Translations under genes and position numbers: made by a program
Notes under the pieces: generated by a model
The model's input: the letters and a program-made list of their open reading frames with translations, nothing else
Database searches by the model: none
Told to the model about the DNA's origin: nothing
DNA from: Aeriscardovia aeriphila
Lineage (GTDB): Bacteria > Actinomycetota > Actinomycetes > Actinomycetales > Bifidobacteriaceae
Direction: 5' to 3'
DNA: 64,000 bases
Assembly (NCBI RefSeq): GCF_002259595.1
Contig: NZ_MWWU01000002.1
Location: 372,001 to 436,000, forward strand
Part shown: piece after piece, positions 34,337 through 41,707 of the stretch
Position numbering within the stretch: position 1 is the first letter of the stretch
How the letters are laid out: each line of letters opens with the position of its first letter

Positions 34337-35353
34337 TTAGTGCAGTCCCTTAAAGAATGATTTAATAATGCTCTTCAAGAACTTATGAGAGCTCTTTTTC
34401 TTCTTCACAGTTTCATTGTGCGCAGCTTTACCCATCTGCATAAGCTGAATACCAGAAGGGCTGCTTGGCTCGCGAACTGTACTTCTACTAGAGCTAACAA
34501 ATGCTCGAGATGTACCATACCGCTTTGCGCTATCTACGGCATTCTGCACGGCCAATGTAGCCCGGCAGTCAGAAAGAGAATCATGAGCGTTATAAACAAA
34601 ATGGCACTCTTTCGCAGCCTGCTGAAGCTTGTAATACTCTTTACCATGAAACAGCTGCCCATACTCGCGCATCGTATCGCGAACCTTACGCGTATCAAGC
34701 AACAAATCCAAATCCGCCAAAAAGCTCAAATCAAACGGGGCATTATAAATCACAACCTCTTGAGCCTGGTTCAAAATAGCCTGAATCTTCTCTACATCCT
34801 GATAAACAGAAGGCTTATCCTTCACCATCGCCTTAGTAATATGATTAATCCGAGCAGCAGCAGCCCACGAATCAACATGCTCTGGCTTGTAATAATTATT
34901 GAGCAGCATATTCCCATCGCCGTCGATGATAGAGATTTGGAGAATCTCATCCAACCCCGGGTTCAAGCCTGTGGTTTCGGTGTCAAGAACGATTCTTTTA
35001 ATCGGATGAGAATAATCTTGGAGAGGGCGTAGATCGGGGAGAAAGTCAGCCGTGTATTCAGAATAACTGGGATTTTTATACAGTTTCACGTTCATAATCG
35101 GCAAGTCTTTGATCTTAGCCATACGCGCATATGCGCTACGCTGCGGCGCAGCAACCTCAAAGACAAGCTGGTTATTTTTATCGAAGAGACCGTAGTGGGC
35201 TTTCTTCTTACCTGACTGTTCGATACTGCGAATATGGCAGTCGGGGAAAGAGGAGAGCTTCTGTTCTAAAACTTTAGGGTTGATCAGTTCTTCACGAACG
35301 TAAATGCGTACTTCACCATTAATCTCTTTAATAATCCGATCATTATAATTCAT
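34337..35353 (-). CDS. DnaQ-like 3'-5' exonuclease domain protein
   Basis: A 338-aa protein. The N-terminal 110 residues are of unknown fold. Residues 118-280 are an exonuclease of the RNase T/DnaQ superfamily: IVLDTETTGL (ExoI, Asp124/Glu126), INHITKAMV, YNAPFDLSFL (ExoII) and HDSLSDCRATLAV (ExoIII-epsilon). The tail is basic with KKKKSSHKFLKSIIKSFFKG, an amphipathic helix. AGAGGTGC precedes ATG 35353. Sited between repressor and ImmA genes, an unusual place for a proofreading-type nuclease; it may degrade invading DNA or regulate replication. Confidence 0.85.
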   Translation of the reverse strand: MNYNDRIIKEINGEVRIYVREELINPKVLEQKLSSFPDCHIRSIEQSGKKKAHYGLFDKNNQLVFEVAAPQRSAYARMAKIKDLPIMNVKLYKNPSYSEYTADFLPDLRPLQDYSHPIKRIVLDTETTGLNPGLDEILQISIIDGDGNMLLNNYYKPEHVDSWAAAARINHITKAMVKDKPSVYQDVEKIQAILNQAQEVVIYNAPFDLSFLADLDLLLDTRKVRDTMREYGQLFHGKEYYKLQQAAKECHFVYNAHDSLSDCRATLAVQNAVDSAKRYGTSRAFVSSSRSTVREPSSPSGIQLMQMGKAAHNETVKKKKSSHKFLKSIIKSFFKGLH

Positions 35354-35379
35354 CCCAGCACCTCTTTGTACATTTCATC

Positions 35380-35829
35380 TCATGGTAGGTCGTTGTACAT
35401 TTCTTGCTCGCGCTCAATATCGCCGCGCTTAGCAACGAGAGTGAAGCGTTCCGGGTGAGCACGAATCTCAGCCGCCTGTTCAGCAGCATGCAACGCCATC
35501 TTCTCAATCCGAGCAGCATGATCGCGCAACTCCTGAATATCCTTCTGCTCCACTTCGTTGTGCTGCTTTGGCGCGATATCATGCTTATCTTCAATCGCGC
35601 GTAATTCTTCAGCAGGGTCTGTACCGAAGAAACTGCAGATCGTAATGAATTCTTCTAACGTAGGAGTTCCGTGCTGGCCGTTAAGCAAATCACGGAAGCG
35701 TGAGTAGGAGAGGCCCATTTCGTTTGCCAATTTAGGCATGGGCTGATTGCCACCCTGCTCTCGCAGTTTTATGAAAAGCTGCTGAACAGACTTATCTACT
35801 GCCGACCATGTTCTTCCTCTAACTGCCAT
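35380..35829 (-). CDS. XRE-family prophage repressor (CI-like)
   Basis: A 149-aa protein with an HTH near residues 28-55 (MPKLANEMGLSYSRFRDLLNGQHGTPTLEEFITICSFFG) and a Glu/Ala-rich helical C-terminal half without the LexA-type peptidase. That fits a repressor inactivated by a separate ImmA peptidase. I chose ATG 35829 (MAVRGRTW) because TATGAT at 35836-35841 (minus strand) would start transcription right at it, a leaderless layout like lambda cI from PRM; ATG 35835 is possible. Divergent from the Cro-like gene across an 84-bp operator region. Confidence 0.8.
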   Translation of the reverse strand: MAVRGRTWSAVDKSVQQLFIKLREQGGNQPMPKLANEMGLSYSRFRDLLNGQHGTPTLEEFITICSFFGTDPAEELRAIEDKHDIAPKQHNEVEQKDIQELRDHAARIEKMALHAAEQAAEIRAHPERFTLVAKRGDIEREQEMYNDLP

Positions 35830-35835
35830 ATACAT

Positions 35836-35907
35836 ATCATACGTGTTTAATATGCGACACGCCGAGTCGAGTTCTAGACTTGACGTGTTGAACATTCGAC
35901 ATATGAT
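35836..35907. promoter_or_regulatory. lysogeny switch: divergent promoters with repeated operators
   Basis: Two 20-bp direct repeats (35841-35860 and 35883-35902; 16 of 20 identical, common core ACGTGTT..AA..AT.CGACA) bracket a near-palindrome around TCTAGA. The plus-strand promoter is TTGACG (35880-35885), 16-bp spacer, TATGAT (35902-35907), reaching +1 at about the ATG 35914. The minus-strand -10 TATGAT is at 35836-35841 with a poor -35. Both messages look leaderless. Confidence 0.8.
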
Positions 35908-35913
35908 AGAGGC

Positions 35914-36192
35914 ATGCACAGCGAATATTCAACACTAACAGCAAAGAAGGCAATAAGTCTCCTACGTGCAGCTGCTGTTGAGAAAGGATCAAGCTTCAAC
36001 AAACAAGCGAAGATTCTAGGCATAGGAAACCATGCGATTTCTGCGAGATACACCAATGGGGATATGCGAGTCAGTGAATTCTTCACACTTGCTAATGCCT
36101 TTGGTCAACGAGCATCAGACATCGTTAAACAAGCAGAAATCATCACCGAGCAGCAGAAAGCGAATATTAAACAAGGAAGTAAAAATGAGTAG
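35914..36192 (+). CDS. Cro-like HTH regulator
   Basis: A 92-aa protein with a helix-turn-helix (SFNKQAKILGIGNHAISARYTNGDMRVSEFFTLANAFG) and a Lys/Gln-rich tail. It is the first gene to the right of the switch and opposes the repressor, so a Cro-type role is likely. The ATG lies about seven bases after the -10 hexamer, with AGAGG just before it if the start site is slightly upstream. Its end overlaps the antirepressor start by eight bases. Confidence 0.72.
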   Translation: MHSEYSTLTAKKAISLLRAAAVEKGSSFNKQAKILGIGNHAISARYTNGDMRVSEFFTLANAFGQRASDIVKQAEIITEQQKANIKQGSKNE

Positions 36193-36955
36193 CGGACTAC
36201 AGAGATTTGATTTTCATAATCAGCAAGTACGAGTCTTTGCTGATGGCCAGGGCGAACCTTGGTTTGTAGCTAAGGACGTATGCGACGTTCTCGACCTGAG
36301 CAATACTACAGTTGCATTGCAAAATTTAGACACTGATGAAGTGACTAAGTTTAACTTAGGCGGTCAGCACGGTGAAACAAATACCGTTTCTGAGGCCGGC
36401 TTGTACAAGTTGATCATGCGTTCTCGTAAAGAGAATGCCAAGCCGTTCCAGCGTTGGGTTACGCATGAGGTTCTTCCTACGATTCGCAAGCATGGTGCTT
36501 ACATGAGCGAGAAGACGATTGAGCAGGCGTTAACGAGCCCTGACTTTCTCATCAAGCTTGCTACACAGTTGAAGGGCGAGAAGGAAGCACGCAAACAAGC
36601 CGAAGCCCAATTGGAACAGGCGAAACCGAAACTGCTGTTCGCTGACGCGGTGGAAACCTCGAATAAGAGCATTCTTGTTGGGGTGTTGGCCACGATTCTT
36701 CGTGCTAACGGTGTGCAGATTGGTCAGAAGCGCTTGTTTCAAGCTTTACGTGAGAATGGTTTCCTGTGCTCTACTGGCAGTCGTTATAACCTGCCTACTC
36801 AAAAGCGCGTGGAACTCGGCCTCTTCGAAGTGAAAGAAACTACTGTGGTTCACGCGGACGGGCACAAGACTATTAACCTCACGCCAAAGGTAACGGGTAA
36901 AGGCCAAGTGTACTTCGTGAACTACTTCCTCAAGAAGCCTGTTGAAGGACGGTGA
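36185..36955 (+). CDS. phage antirepressor (BRO-N / KilAC domains)
   Basis: A 256-aa protein. Residues 1-105 form the BRO-N domain (FDFHNQQVRVFADGQGEPWFVAKDVCDVLDLSN ... SEAGLYKLIMRSRKENAKPFQRWVTHEVLPTIRKHGAYM). A coiled linker and a KilAC-type C-domain (ILVGVLATILRANGVQIGQKRLFQALRENGFL) follow. Such proteins bind DNA or the repressor and promote lytic entry. ATG 36185 follows AAGGAAGT; the longer in-frame ORF upstream overlaps the Cro-like gene and is not credible. Confidence 0.9.
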   Translation: MSSGLQRFDFHNQQVRVFADGQGEPWFVAKDVCDVLDLSNTTVALQNLDTDEVTKFNLGGQHGETNTVSEAGLYKLIMRSRKENAKPFQRWVTHEVLPTIRKHGAYMSEKTIEQALTSPDFLIKLATQLKGEKEARKQAEAQLEQAKPKLLFADAVETSNKSILVGVLATILRANGVQIGQKRLFQALRENGFLCSTGSRYNLPTQKRVELGLFEVKETTVVHADGHKTINLTPKVTGKGQVYFVNYFLKKPVEGR

Positions 36956-36958
36956 GTG

Positions 36959-37099
36959 ATGGCTGTGGTTTACGTGCTGGTTTTCATTTTTGCTATTGCT
37001 TTGGCCACGTATATGGGCGTGACCTTCTACTTCGAACTGAAGCAACCAAAGCATAAACAGCGTGAAGAGGAGGCCCCACATGGTGAGCATCATGCTTGA
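36959..37099 (+). CDS. 46-aa single-TM micro-protein
   Basis: Short ORF four bases after the antirepressor stop. MAVVYVLVFIFAIALATYM is a membrane helix, followed by a Lys/Glu/His-rich cytoplasmic tail. No family recognised. It overlaps the next small membrane ORF by 20 bases, so both are read from one early transcript. Confidence 0.5.
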   Translation: MAVVYVLVFIFAIALATYMGVTFYFELKQPKHKQREEEAPHGEHHA

Positions 37100-37229
37100 A
37101 ATCCTCTTGTACATGGGCTTGCTGCTCTTGTACGTGGGAATTCTCACCGGCATCTACTTCCTCGTCATGTTGATTGTTGATGACGTGGGAGAGCGTAAGC
37201 ACCCGTATTACAAGGAAAGGAGAGAATAA
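37080..37229 (+). CDS. 49-aa hydrophobic micro-protein
   Basis: Starts at ATG 37080 within the end of the previous small ORF, with AGAGGAGGCC upstream. Residues 1-33 are almost wholly hydrophobic (MVSIMLEILLYMGLLLLYVG ...), then DDVGERKHPYYKERRE. Function unknown; probably a membrane peptide. Its stop overlaps the next ATG. Confidence 0.5.
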   Translation: MVSIMLEILLYMGLLLLYVGILTGIYFLVMLIVDDVGERKHPYYKERRE

Positions 37230-37429
37230 TGCCACGGCTTGAAAGCTTTGAAGACTTGTGGGACGTGCATGAGACGGCAGCCTATCTGCACATTTCCCGC
37301 AGTGCGCTTTACCACTGGAATTACCAGGGTATTGGCCCGCGTCCCATTCACATGCCCAATAAGCGCGTCTACTACAAGCGGGACGAGGTCAAGCATTTCC
37401 TCGCGGCCATGATTAAGGCACCACGATGA
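37229..37429 (+). CDS. small HTH (AlpA/excisionase-like) protein
   Basis: A 66-aa winged-helix/HTH_17-type protein: ETAAYLHISRSALYHWNYQGIGPRPIHMPNKRVYYKRDEVKHFLAAM. This is the layout of excisionases and AlpA regulators. AAAGGAGAG lies before the ATG. It is unrelated in detail to the two cassette HTH proteins, which lack the RVYYKRDEV strand-helix. Candidate Xis or early gene activator. Confidence 0.75.
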   Translation: MPRLESFEDLWDVHETAAYLHISRSALYHWNYQGIGPRPIHMPNKRVYYKRDEVKHFLAAMIKAPR

Positions 37430-37542
37430 GCGTAGAAGAACGCTTACGCGCGTTGGAGTTGGAAATGCGCGCAATCGGCATCAGCCTCAACAGGATCGAA
37501 AACCGGGTAAACCATCTCACAGTTGAAAGGAATCAAAAATGA
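37426..37542 (+). CDS. 38-aa coiled-coil micro-protein
   Basis: Start-stop overlap (ATGA) with the HTH gene. The peptide is one long charged helix (MSVEERLRALELEMRAIGIS...RIENRVNHLTVERNQK), probably a dimeric coiled coil. No family recognised. Confidence 0.45.
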   Translation: MSVEERLRALELEMRAIGISLNRIENRVNHLTVERNQK

Positions 37543-37670
37543 GTATGTTTTCTGAATTCGCTAATGAAGTAGTTTCTACCATGAAGGTGGAGCATGATTA
37601 CATTCACGAGCTTGCCAAGAAGGTTAAGCTGCTGGAGGCTCGGGTGGAGCAGTTGGAGGGGAAGGAATGA
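37539..37670 (+). CDS. 43-aa coiled-coil micro-protein
   Basis: Again an ATGA overlap with its predecessor, behind GAAAGGAATC. Predicted helical with Leu/Val heptads (HELAKKVKLLEARVEQLEGKE). It may pair with the 38-aa coiled-coil peptide; unproven. Confidence 0.45.
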   Translation: MSMFSEFANEVVSTMKVEHDYIHELAKKVKLLEARVEQLEGKE

Positions 37671-37879
37671 AACACCCAACCCTCGCTCTGATTACGGCTA
37701 CTAGCGTGCTCGCTGTATTATGCTTGGCTTTCTGGTGGCCGTATGCTATCGCTCTTGTTGCCTGGCATAGTATCAGCCCGGTGCGTGGCATCTGCTGGCT
37801 AGTGAGCCTTGTTTACTTGGGCATCTTGTGTTTTGCTCCCATCGAGGTTGATGGTACGCGGTTAAGCAATCTCTTCTAA
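37667..37879 (+). CDS. 70-aa small membrane protein
   Basis: Two hydrophobic helices (LALITATSVLAVLCLAFWWPYAIALVAW and GICWLVSLVYLGILCF) with little else. The ATG overlaps the previous stop, with GGGGAAGG just upstream. No family recognised; one of several tiny membrane proteins in this early operon. Confidence 0.6.
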   Translation: MKHPTLALITATSVLAVLCLAFWWPYAIALVAWHSISPVRGICWLVSLVYLGILCFAPIEVDGTRLSNLF

Positions 37880-37915
37880 ATTTTCCCCATTTTTAGTCAG
37901 AATCTAAGGATAAGT

Positions 37916-39202
37916 ATGTCTTCATTCGCAGAATATGACGTTCATTCGCCCTACCACTCGCTGAATCACTCGGCGATGGTGAGCGCGAAAGTTAAAGCTC
38001 TTGATAAGTATGGGCTTGCCGCGAACAGTTACGCGCTCAACTTGTTTACTCGCATTGCCTCCCAGCATCACCAGTTTGATGATGTGGTGAGTGCTATGGA
38101 TATCGCCCAACAGGTATCGCTCATGATCCAGAATGACCCGGATGCGGCAAAGCAGGGAATGCTCCCCATGCGCGCAGAACACCATAAGCAGACGAGCTTA
38201 AGCTACGTGCAACTTGGCAGGGTTATCCAACCACACATGGTGGGTTACGGTGCCTTCTGGGTGAGCTTGAACACCGCGCTCAATCGTAATAGTTGCGTTC
38301 TATGGCGCAGCTTCGACACCACATCGAAACATCAGCATCAGCAGTGGCTGGAGGCGCGTAAGAGGGGGATTGGCGGCTCGGATGCTTCCAGCGTAGCAGG
38401 GGTGAACCCGTGGACGAGCGCTTACCAGTTGTGGCTGGAAAAGACTGACCCGCAGCCGCACGAACTGGAAGAATCGTGGAACTTGTATTTCGGCCACCAA
38501 GCTGAGCCGATTATTCGCGAATGGTTTGCCAAGCAAAACCCGAAAACCGTCGTACTGGATGGTACGGGCTACATGTTCAGGCAAAAGCATGAGGAGTGGA
38601 TGCTGGCAGACTTCGACGGGTTTATTAAGGAGCCAGAACAACCGTGGCGAATCTTGGAGATCAAAACATCACGCTCGTGGGCTGACTGGCACGACGATGA
38701 CGGTAACCGGACGATTCCCGTGCAGTATATGGCGCAAGCGGATCATTATCTGGCCGTCACCGGGTTTGACCAGGTTGTGTTCGTCGTGATGATTAACGGG
38801 TATGAGCCGCATGTGTTGCGCTGGGAGCGCGACTCAGAGCGTATTACCCGGTTGATTGATGCGGAGCGGGATTTCTGGAAGAACCATGTGCAAAAAGGCG
38901 TGAGCCCGCACCCTGAAACATTGGACGATTTCACACTCAAGTATCCACAGGCGAGGAAGCGGAAGACCGTGCCGGTAGCGGATGATACTGATGCGTTTGA
39001 CCAGCTCGCATCCCAGTTTGAAACCGTCAGTCAGCAGATTAGGGATTTGGAAAAGCAGCGTGCCGAGATCAACACCAGTCTGGCATTGCAGTTGGAGGAT
39101 AACGCCAAGCTCAACGGGCAACGTTACCAGGTGAGTTTGGGCATGCGCGCCGGGAAGCGGGCCAAAACCGTCACCGTCAAGAAACTCGAGGAGGAGCAAT
39201 GA
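37916..39202 (+). CDS. YqaJ-type phage recombination exonuclease
   Basis: A 428-aa protein whose residues 140-330 are the YqaJ/lambda-exonuclease domain: RGIGGSDASSVAGVNPW, a FGHQAEPIIREWF Glu, LADFDGFI (metal Asp), WRILEIKTS (ExK) and QYMAQADHYLAV. It resects double-strand DNA ends to give 3' tails for the ERF annealing protein encoded next. The first 135 residues are an extra domain of unknown role; the last 90 contain a coiled coil (FETVSQQIRDLEKQRAEINTSL). It overlaps the ERF gene by four bases. Confidence 0.9.
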   Translation: MSSFAEYDVHSPYHSLNHSAMVSAKVKALDKYGLAANSYALNLFTRIASQHHQFDDVVSAMDIAQQVSLMIQNDPDAAKQGMLPMRAEHHKQTSLSYVQLGRVIQPHMVGYGAFWVSLNTALNRNSCVLWRSFDTTSKHQHQQWLEARKRGIGGSDASSVAGVNPWTSAYQLWLEKTDPQPHELEESWNLYFGHQAEPIIREWFAKQNPKTVVLDGTGYMFRQKHEEWMLADFDGFIKEPEQPWRILEIKTSRSWADWHDDDGNRTIPVQYMAQADHYLAVTGFDQVVFVVMINGYEPHVLRWERDSERITRLIDAERDFWKNHVQKGVSPHPETLDDFTLKYPQARKRKTVPVADDTDAFDQLASQFETVSQQIRDLEKQRAEINTSLALQLEDNAKLNGQRYQVSLGMRAGKRAKTVTVKKLEEEQ

Positions 39203-39702
39203 GCGACACCACTAGCGAGCAGAAGAGAGCGCAAACGCCGGAAGAGATAGAAGCACGCCCGGTAGGCATCTACCAGAAGATTTACGCAGTACAGCGCTTC
39301 ATGAACCGCGTACCAAAAAACGGCAACAGCCCGCACAGCCGTTATGCGACCATCACTGCCACGATTGACGCGCTCTTCCCACTACTCCACAAGTATGAGC
39401 TGGTGTGCACGAGCGAATCTCACGTGAGCCTTCAAGACAACCACGTCATGTATACGTTCACCACACGCATCACCGACATCATAACGGGAGAGAACGTGGG
39501 CAGCACTCACCTGTTTGATGCGACCCAGCTGGCGAAATCGAGGGATGCGGGAGATTACGCGCAAAGGGTGGGCGCGCTCGAAACCTACTACAGGCGTTAC
39601 AGCTTGTACTCGATTTTCAACATGATCACGTACGACGCGGACGGCCAGCCGTCGAATAAGCGCGAACAAACCGTGAAACCAACGAACTACATGCAACAGT
39701 AA
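39199..39702 (+). CDS. ERF-family single-strand annealing protein
   Basis: A 167-aa recombinase of the ERF family, partner of the YqaJ exonuclease. Signs are YQKIYAVQRFMNRVPKNG..., SRYATITATIDALFPLLHKYEL and the hallmark YAQRVGALETYYRRYSLYSIFNM followed by Asp-rich TYDADGQ. It anneals complementary strands during phage recombination. The length is at the short end of the family. Start-stop overlap with the exonuclease gene. Confidence 0.88.
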   Translation: MSDTTSEQKRAQTPEEIEARPVGIYQKIYAVQRFMNRVPKNGNSPHSRYATITATIDALFPLLHKYELVCTSESHVSLQDNHVMYTFTTRITDIITGENVGSTHLFDATQLAKSRDAGDYAQRVGALETYYRRYSLYSIFNMITYDADGQPSNKREQTVKPTNYMQQ

Positions 39703-39714
39703 AGGAGTAAACAA

Positions 39715-40209
39715 ATGCCACAAATCACCATGACCATCAACGGGAACCTCACCAAAGATCCTGAGTTGCGCAACTTGCCCTCAGGCCAGAGTGTGTGCGA
39801 CTTCACCATTGCCCACACTGACCGCAGGTTCAACCGTCAAAACAATCAGTGGGAGGACGGGCAAACCACCTTCATCAACTGCTCAGCGTGGGGCAGCCTC
39901 GGCCAAAACATCCAACAGAGCCTTGGCAAAGGCATGGCGGCCATTGTCATTGGCAAGTTCGAGCAGCAGGATTACACCGACCAGCAGGGCAATAAGCGCC
40001 GCTCCTACAGGCTCATCGCCGATCTTGTAGGCGTTGACCTCGCACACGCTACCGCCCAGGTGATGAAGAACAACGGTAGCGCACCACAGCAAGGATTCCA
40101 ACCACAACAGCAGCAGTCGCTCGTACAACAGCGCGCTCAAGCCTACGCCCCACAACCGGCCTTCCAGCCGCAACCGCAGGAAGACCCATGGGCAGGCCGC
40201 CTCAACTAA
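39715..40209 (+). CDS. ssb: single-stranded DNA-binding protein
   Basis: A 164-aa phage SSB. The OB fold occupies residues 1-110 (ITMTINGNLTKDPELRNLPSGQSVCDFTIAH ... TTFINCSAWGSLGQNIQQSLGKGMAAIVIGKFEQQDYTDQQGNKRRSYRLIADLVGVDL). A Gln/Pro-rich flexible tail ends with a Glu-Asp-Pro-Trp motif and AGRLN. AAAGGAGT precedes ATG 39715. It protects single strands made by the exonuclease and during replication. Confidence 0.93.
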   Translation: MPQITMTINGNLTKDPELRNLPSGQSVCDFTIAHTDRRFNRQNNQWEDGQTTFINCSAWGSLGQNIQQSLGKGMAAIVIGKFEQQDYTDQQGNKRRSYRLIADLVGVDLAHATAQVMKNNGSAPQQGFQPQQQQSLVQQRAQAYAPQPAFQPQPQEDPWAGRLN

Positions 40210-40224
40210 GGAAGGAACATCATC

Positions 40225-40458
40225 ATGCAAATCTTCCTCATCGTCATCCTCAGCCTCATTACGCTTACCAATCTCGCCCTCTACGGTTTAATCGACAGCC
40301 AGCTCAAACACATCCATCATCATTTGCAAGAGCTGAGTGAGGCCACCGGTTATATGGCGTGGGCTCAAGGTGCGGGAAACCCGAGCGTATGGCAACAGTA
40401 TGTGGCTCAAACAAGCCCTCAGATGCCAGATATGGGCGGAGGCGCACATGAGAGCTGA
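40225..40458 (+). CDS. 77-aa membrane-anchored small protein
   Basis: An N-terminal TM helix (IFLIVILSLITLTNLALYGLI), then a polar His/Gln-rich part ending GGGAHES. Family unknown. AAGGAAGG lies before the ATG. It overlaps the following coiled-coil gene by 11 bases. Confidence 0.6.
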   Translation: MQIFLIVILSLITLTNLALYGLIDSQLKHIHHHLQELSEATGYMAWAQGAGNPSVWQQYVAQTSPQMPDMGGGAHES

Positions 40459-40798
40459 TGAACTCGTTACTCGCGAGGATCTCCAGGTTATCACCTCTCG
40501 CCAGGAGGCATATACGGAGAAAATGCGCATGCGTGCTGATGAACTCGAGAATCAAATCGCCACACTAGATAAGCGGATCAACGCGAACGAGCTTGTTACT
40601 CGTGAACTCGCGCATCGCATCGACGCAGTGCTGGTGGCAATCTCCAAACTCACCGAGCTTCAAGACATGAGGAAATATTTTGCGAAACGCTGGACCGCGA
40701 CAGACGAGCATGAGCTCGTTGACGCGGAATACCGGCAGATTATTAACTCGCACAGCAAAATCCATTACTCCAAAGCTAAGAAGAAGGAGCAAGCATGA
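40448..40798 (+). CDS. coiled-coil hypothetical protein with internal repeats
   Basis: A 116-aa mostly helical protein, not recognised. The unit RADEL.../NANELVTRE recurs three times (MRADELVTRE, MRADELENQ, INANELVTRE), mirrored in the DNA. The second half is basic. I chose ATG 40448, which overlaps the upstream stop and has GGCGGAGGCG upstream; the longer frame to 40337 lies on top of the membrane gene. Confidence 0.6.
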   Translation: MRADELVTREDLQVITSRQEAYTEKMRMRADELENQIATLDKRINANELVTRELAHRIDAVLVAISKLTELQDMRKYFAKRWTATDEHELVDAEYRQIINSHSKIHYSKAKKKEQA

Positions 40799-41025
40799 AC
40801 CTGTTAACCACACGCCACTATCTCAAACAGGCGAAAGCCATCATCGTACGCGAACTCATCGCAAGCGACCAACTCTCCACCGAGAGCCACATTGATGATG
40901 CTCTCGTGCTACGCACCGACCAACTCGAGCAGATCGCACAGCGCATCCTCGACCAGCTCATGGCAGAACCTCCAGCAGAGCAGAAGCCCGCCGATATCAA
41001 CGCATGGAGCGTGGAAGATGAGTAA
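40795..41025 (+). CDS. hypothetical early phage protein
   Basis: A 76-aa soluble, helical protein (MNLLTTRHYLKQAKAIIVRELIASDQ...) with an acidic end. ATGA overlap upstream, AGAAGGAGCA ribosome site, and an eight-base overlap with the nuclease gene downstream. No recognised domain. Confidence 0.6.
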   Translation: MNLLTTRHYLKQAKAIIVRELIASDQLSTESHIDDALVLRTDQLEQIAQRILDQLMAEPPAEQKPADINAWSVEDE

Positions 41026-41413
41026 GGCCAAGCAAAAGGGAACCGCCTTCGAAACAGCAGTAGTGCGATATATGCAACGGTGGTATCCAGATGTCGAGCG
41101 GCGCGCACTCCAAGGTGAGAACGATAAAGGCGATATCGCAGGTTTAGAAATCCAAGGCTACCCCGTTGTTGTCGAATGCAAAAACACAAAACAGCTTGAC
41201 ATTAGCGGACACATGAAAGAAGCCATACGAGAAGCACAAAATGCACACGCCGCATTCACTGTACTTATCCAGCACGCTCCCCGAATCGGGTTCGACAAAG
41301 ACGAGAACACCGGCCAGCAGTGGGCAATCATGCCACTCCACGACTTTATGGAGCTGTTCTGGCTTGCAGAGGGGAACGGCTACGAACCAATTAACTCCAC
41401 ATACGGAGAATAG
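41018..41413 (+). CDS. PD-(D/E)XK nuclease, Holliday-junction-resolvase-like
   Basis: A 131-aa protein with a minimal restriction-endonuclease core: KGTAFETAVVRYMQ (Glu), NDKGDIAGL (Asp) and VVVECKNTK (ExK), then helices. This order matches small archaeal/phage Hjc- or VRR-like resolvases. It probably resolves recombination intermediates or packaging concatemers. ATG 41018 is inside the end of the preceding gene; the longer frame to 40892 is not supported. Confidence 0.78.
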   Translation: MSKAKQKGTAFETAVVRYMQRWYPDVERRALQGENDKGDIAGLEIQGYPVVVECKNTKQLDISGHMKEAIREAQNAHAAFTVLIQHAPRIGFDKDENTGQQWAIMPLHDFMELFWLAEGNGYEPINSTYGE

Positions 41414-41431
41414 ACACTAGGAAAGAACACG

Positions 41432-41686
41432 ATGGCAGAGACTAACAGTAAGAAAATAATCGCTTGGGGCCACATATATGCGGCCACTAGCCTGATGAAC
41501 AGTGCTTGGGAGATGATCTCCAAGGCATTCTGGAAATCCTATAGCTGTGGCGATCCAATTGGAGTCAGCGACCGCCTGAGAAAACTCATGAATGATGCCG
41601 AGGAACTAGGCATAGAAATGCAACTCGACACGGAGCAATTATTCCGAAACTCACTGGACGACGAGCAACCCACTACAGCTGAGTAA
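41432..41686 (+). CDS. hypothetical phage protein
   Basis: An 84-aa protein (IIAWGHIYAATSLMNSAWEMISKAFWKSYSCGDPIG ...) with an acidic tail. No domain recognised. TAGGAAAG before ATG 41432; between nuclease and replication initiator in the early operon. Confidence 0.55.
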   Translation: MAETNSKKIIAWGHIYAATSLMNSAWEMISKAFWKSYSCGDPIGVSDRLRKLMNDAEELGIEMQLDTEQLFRNSLDDEQPTTAE

Positions 41687-41707
41687 ACGAAAAAAGGAAG
41701 AAAAACG

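Noticed and set aside
40448-40640. MRADEL/NANELVTRE repeats as a binding-site array
   Set aside because: The DNA repeats follow codon phase and encode heptad-like protein repeats, so coding explains them.
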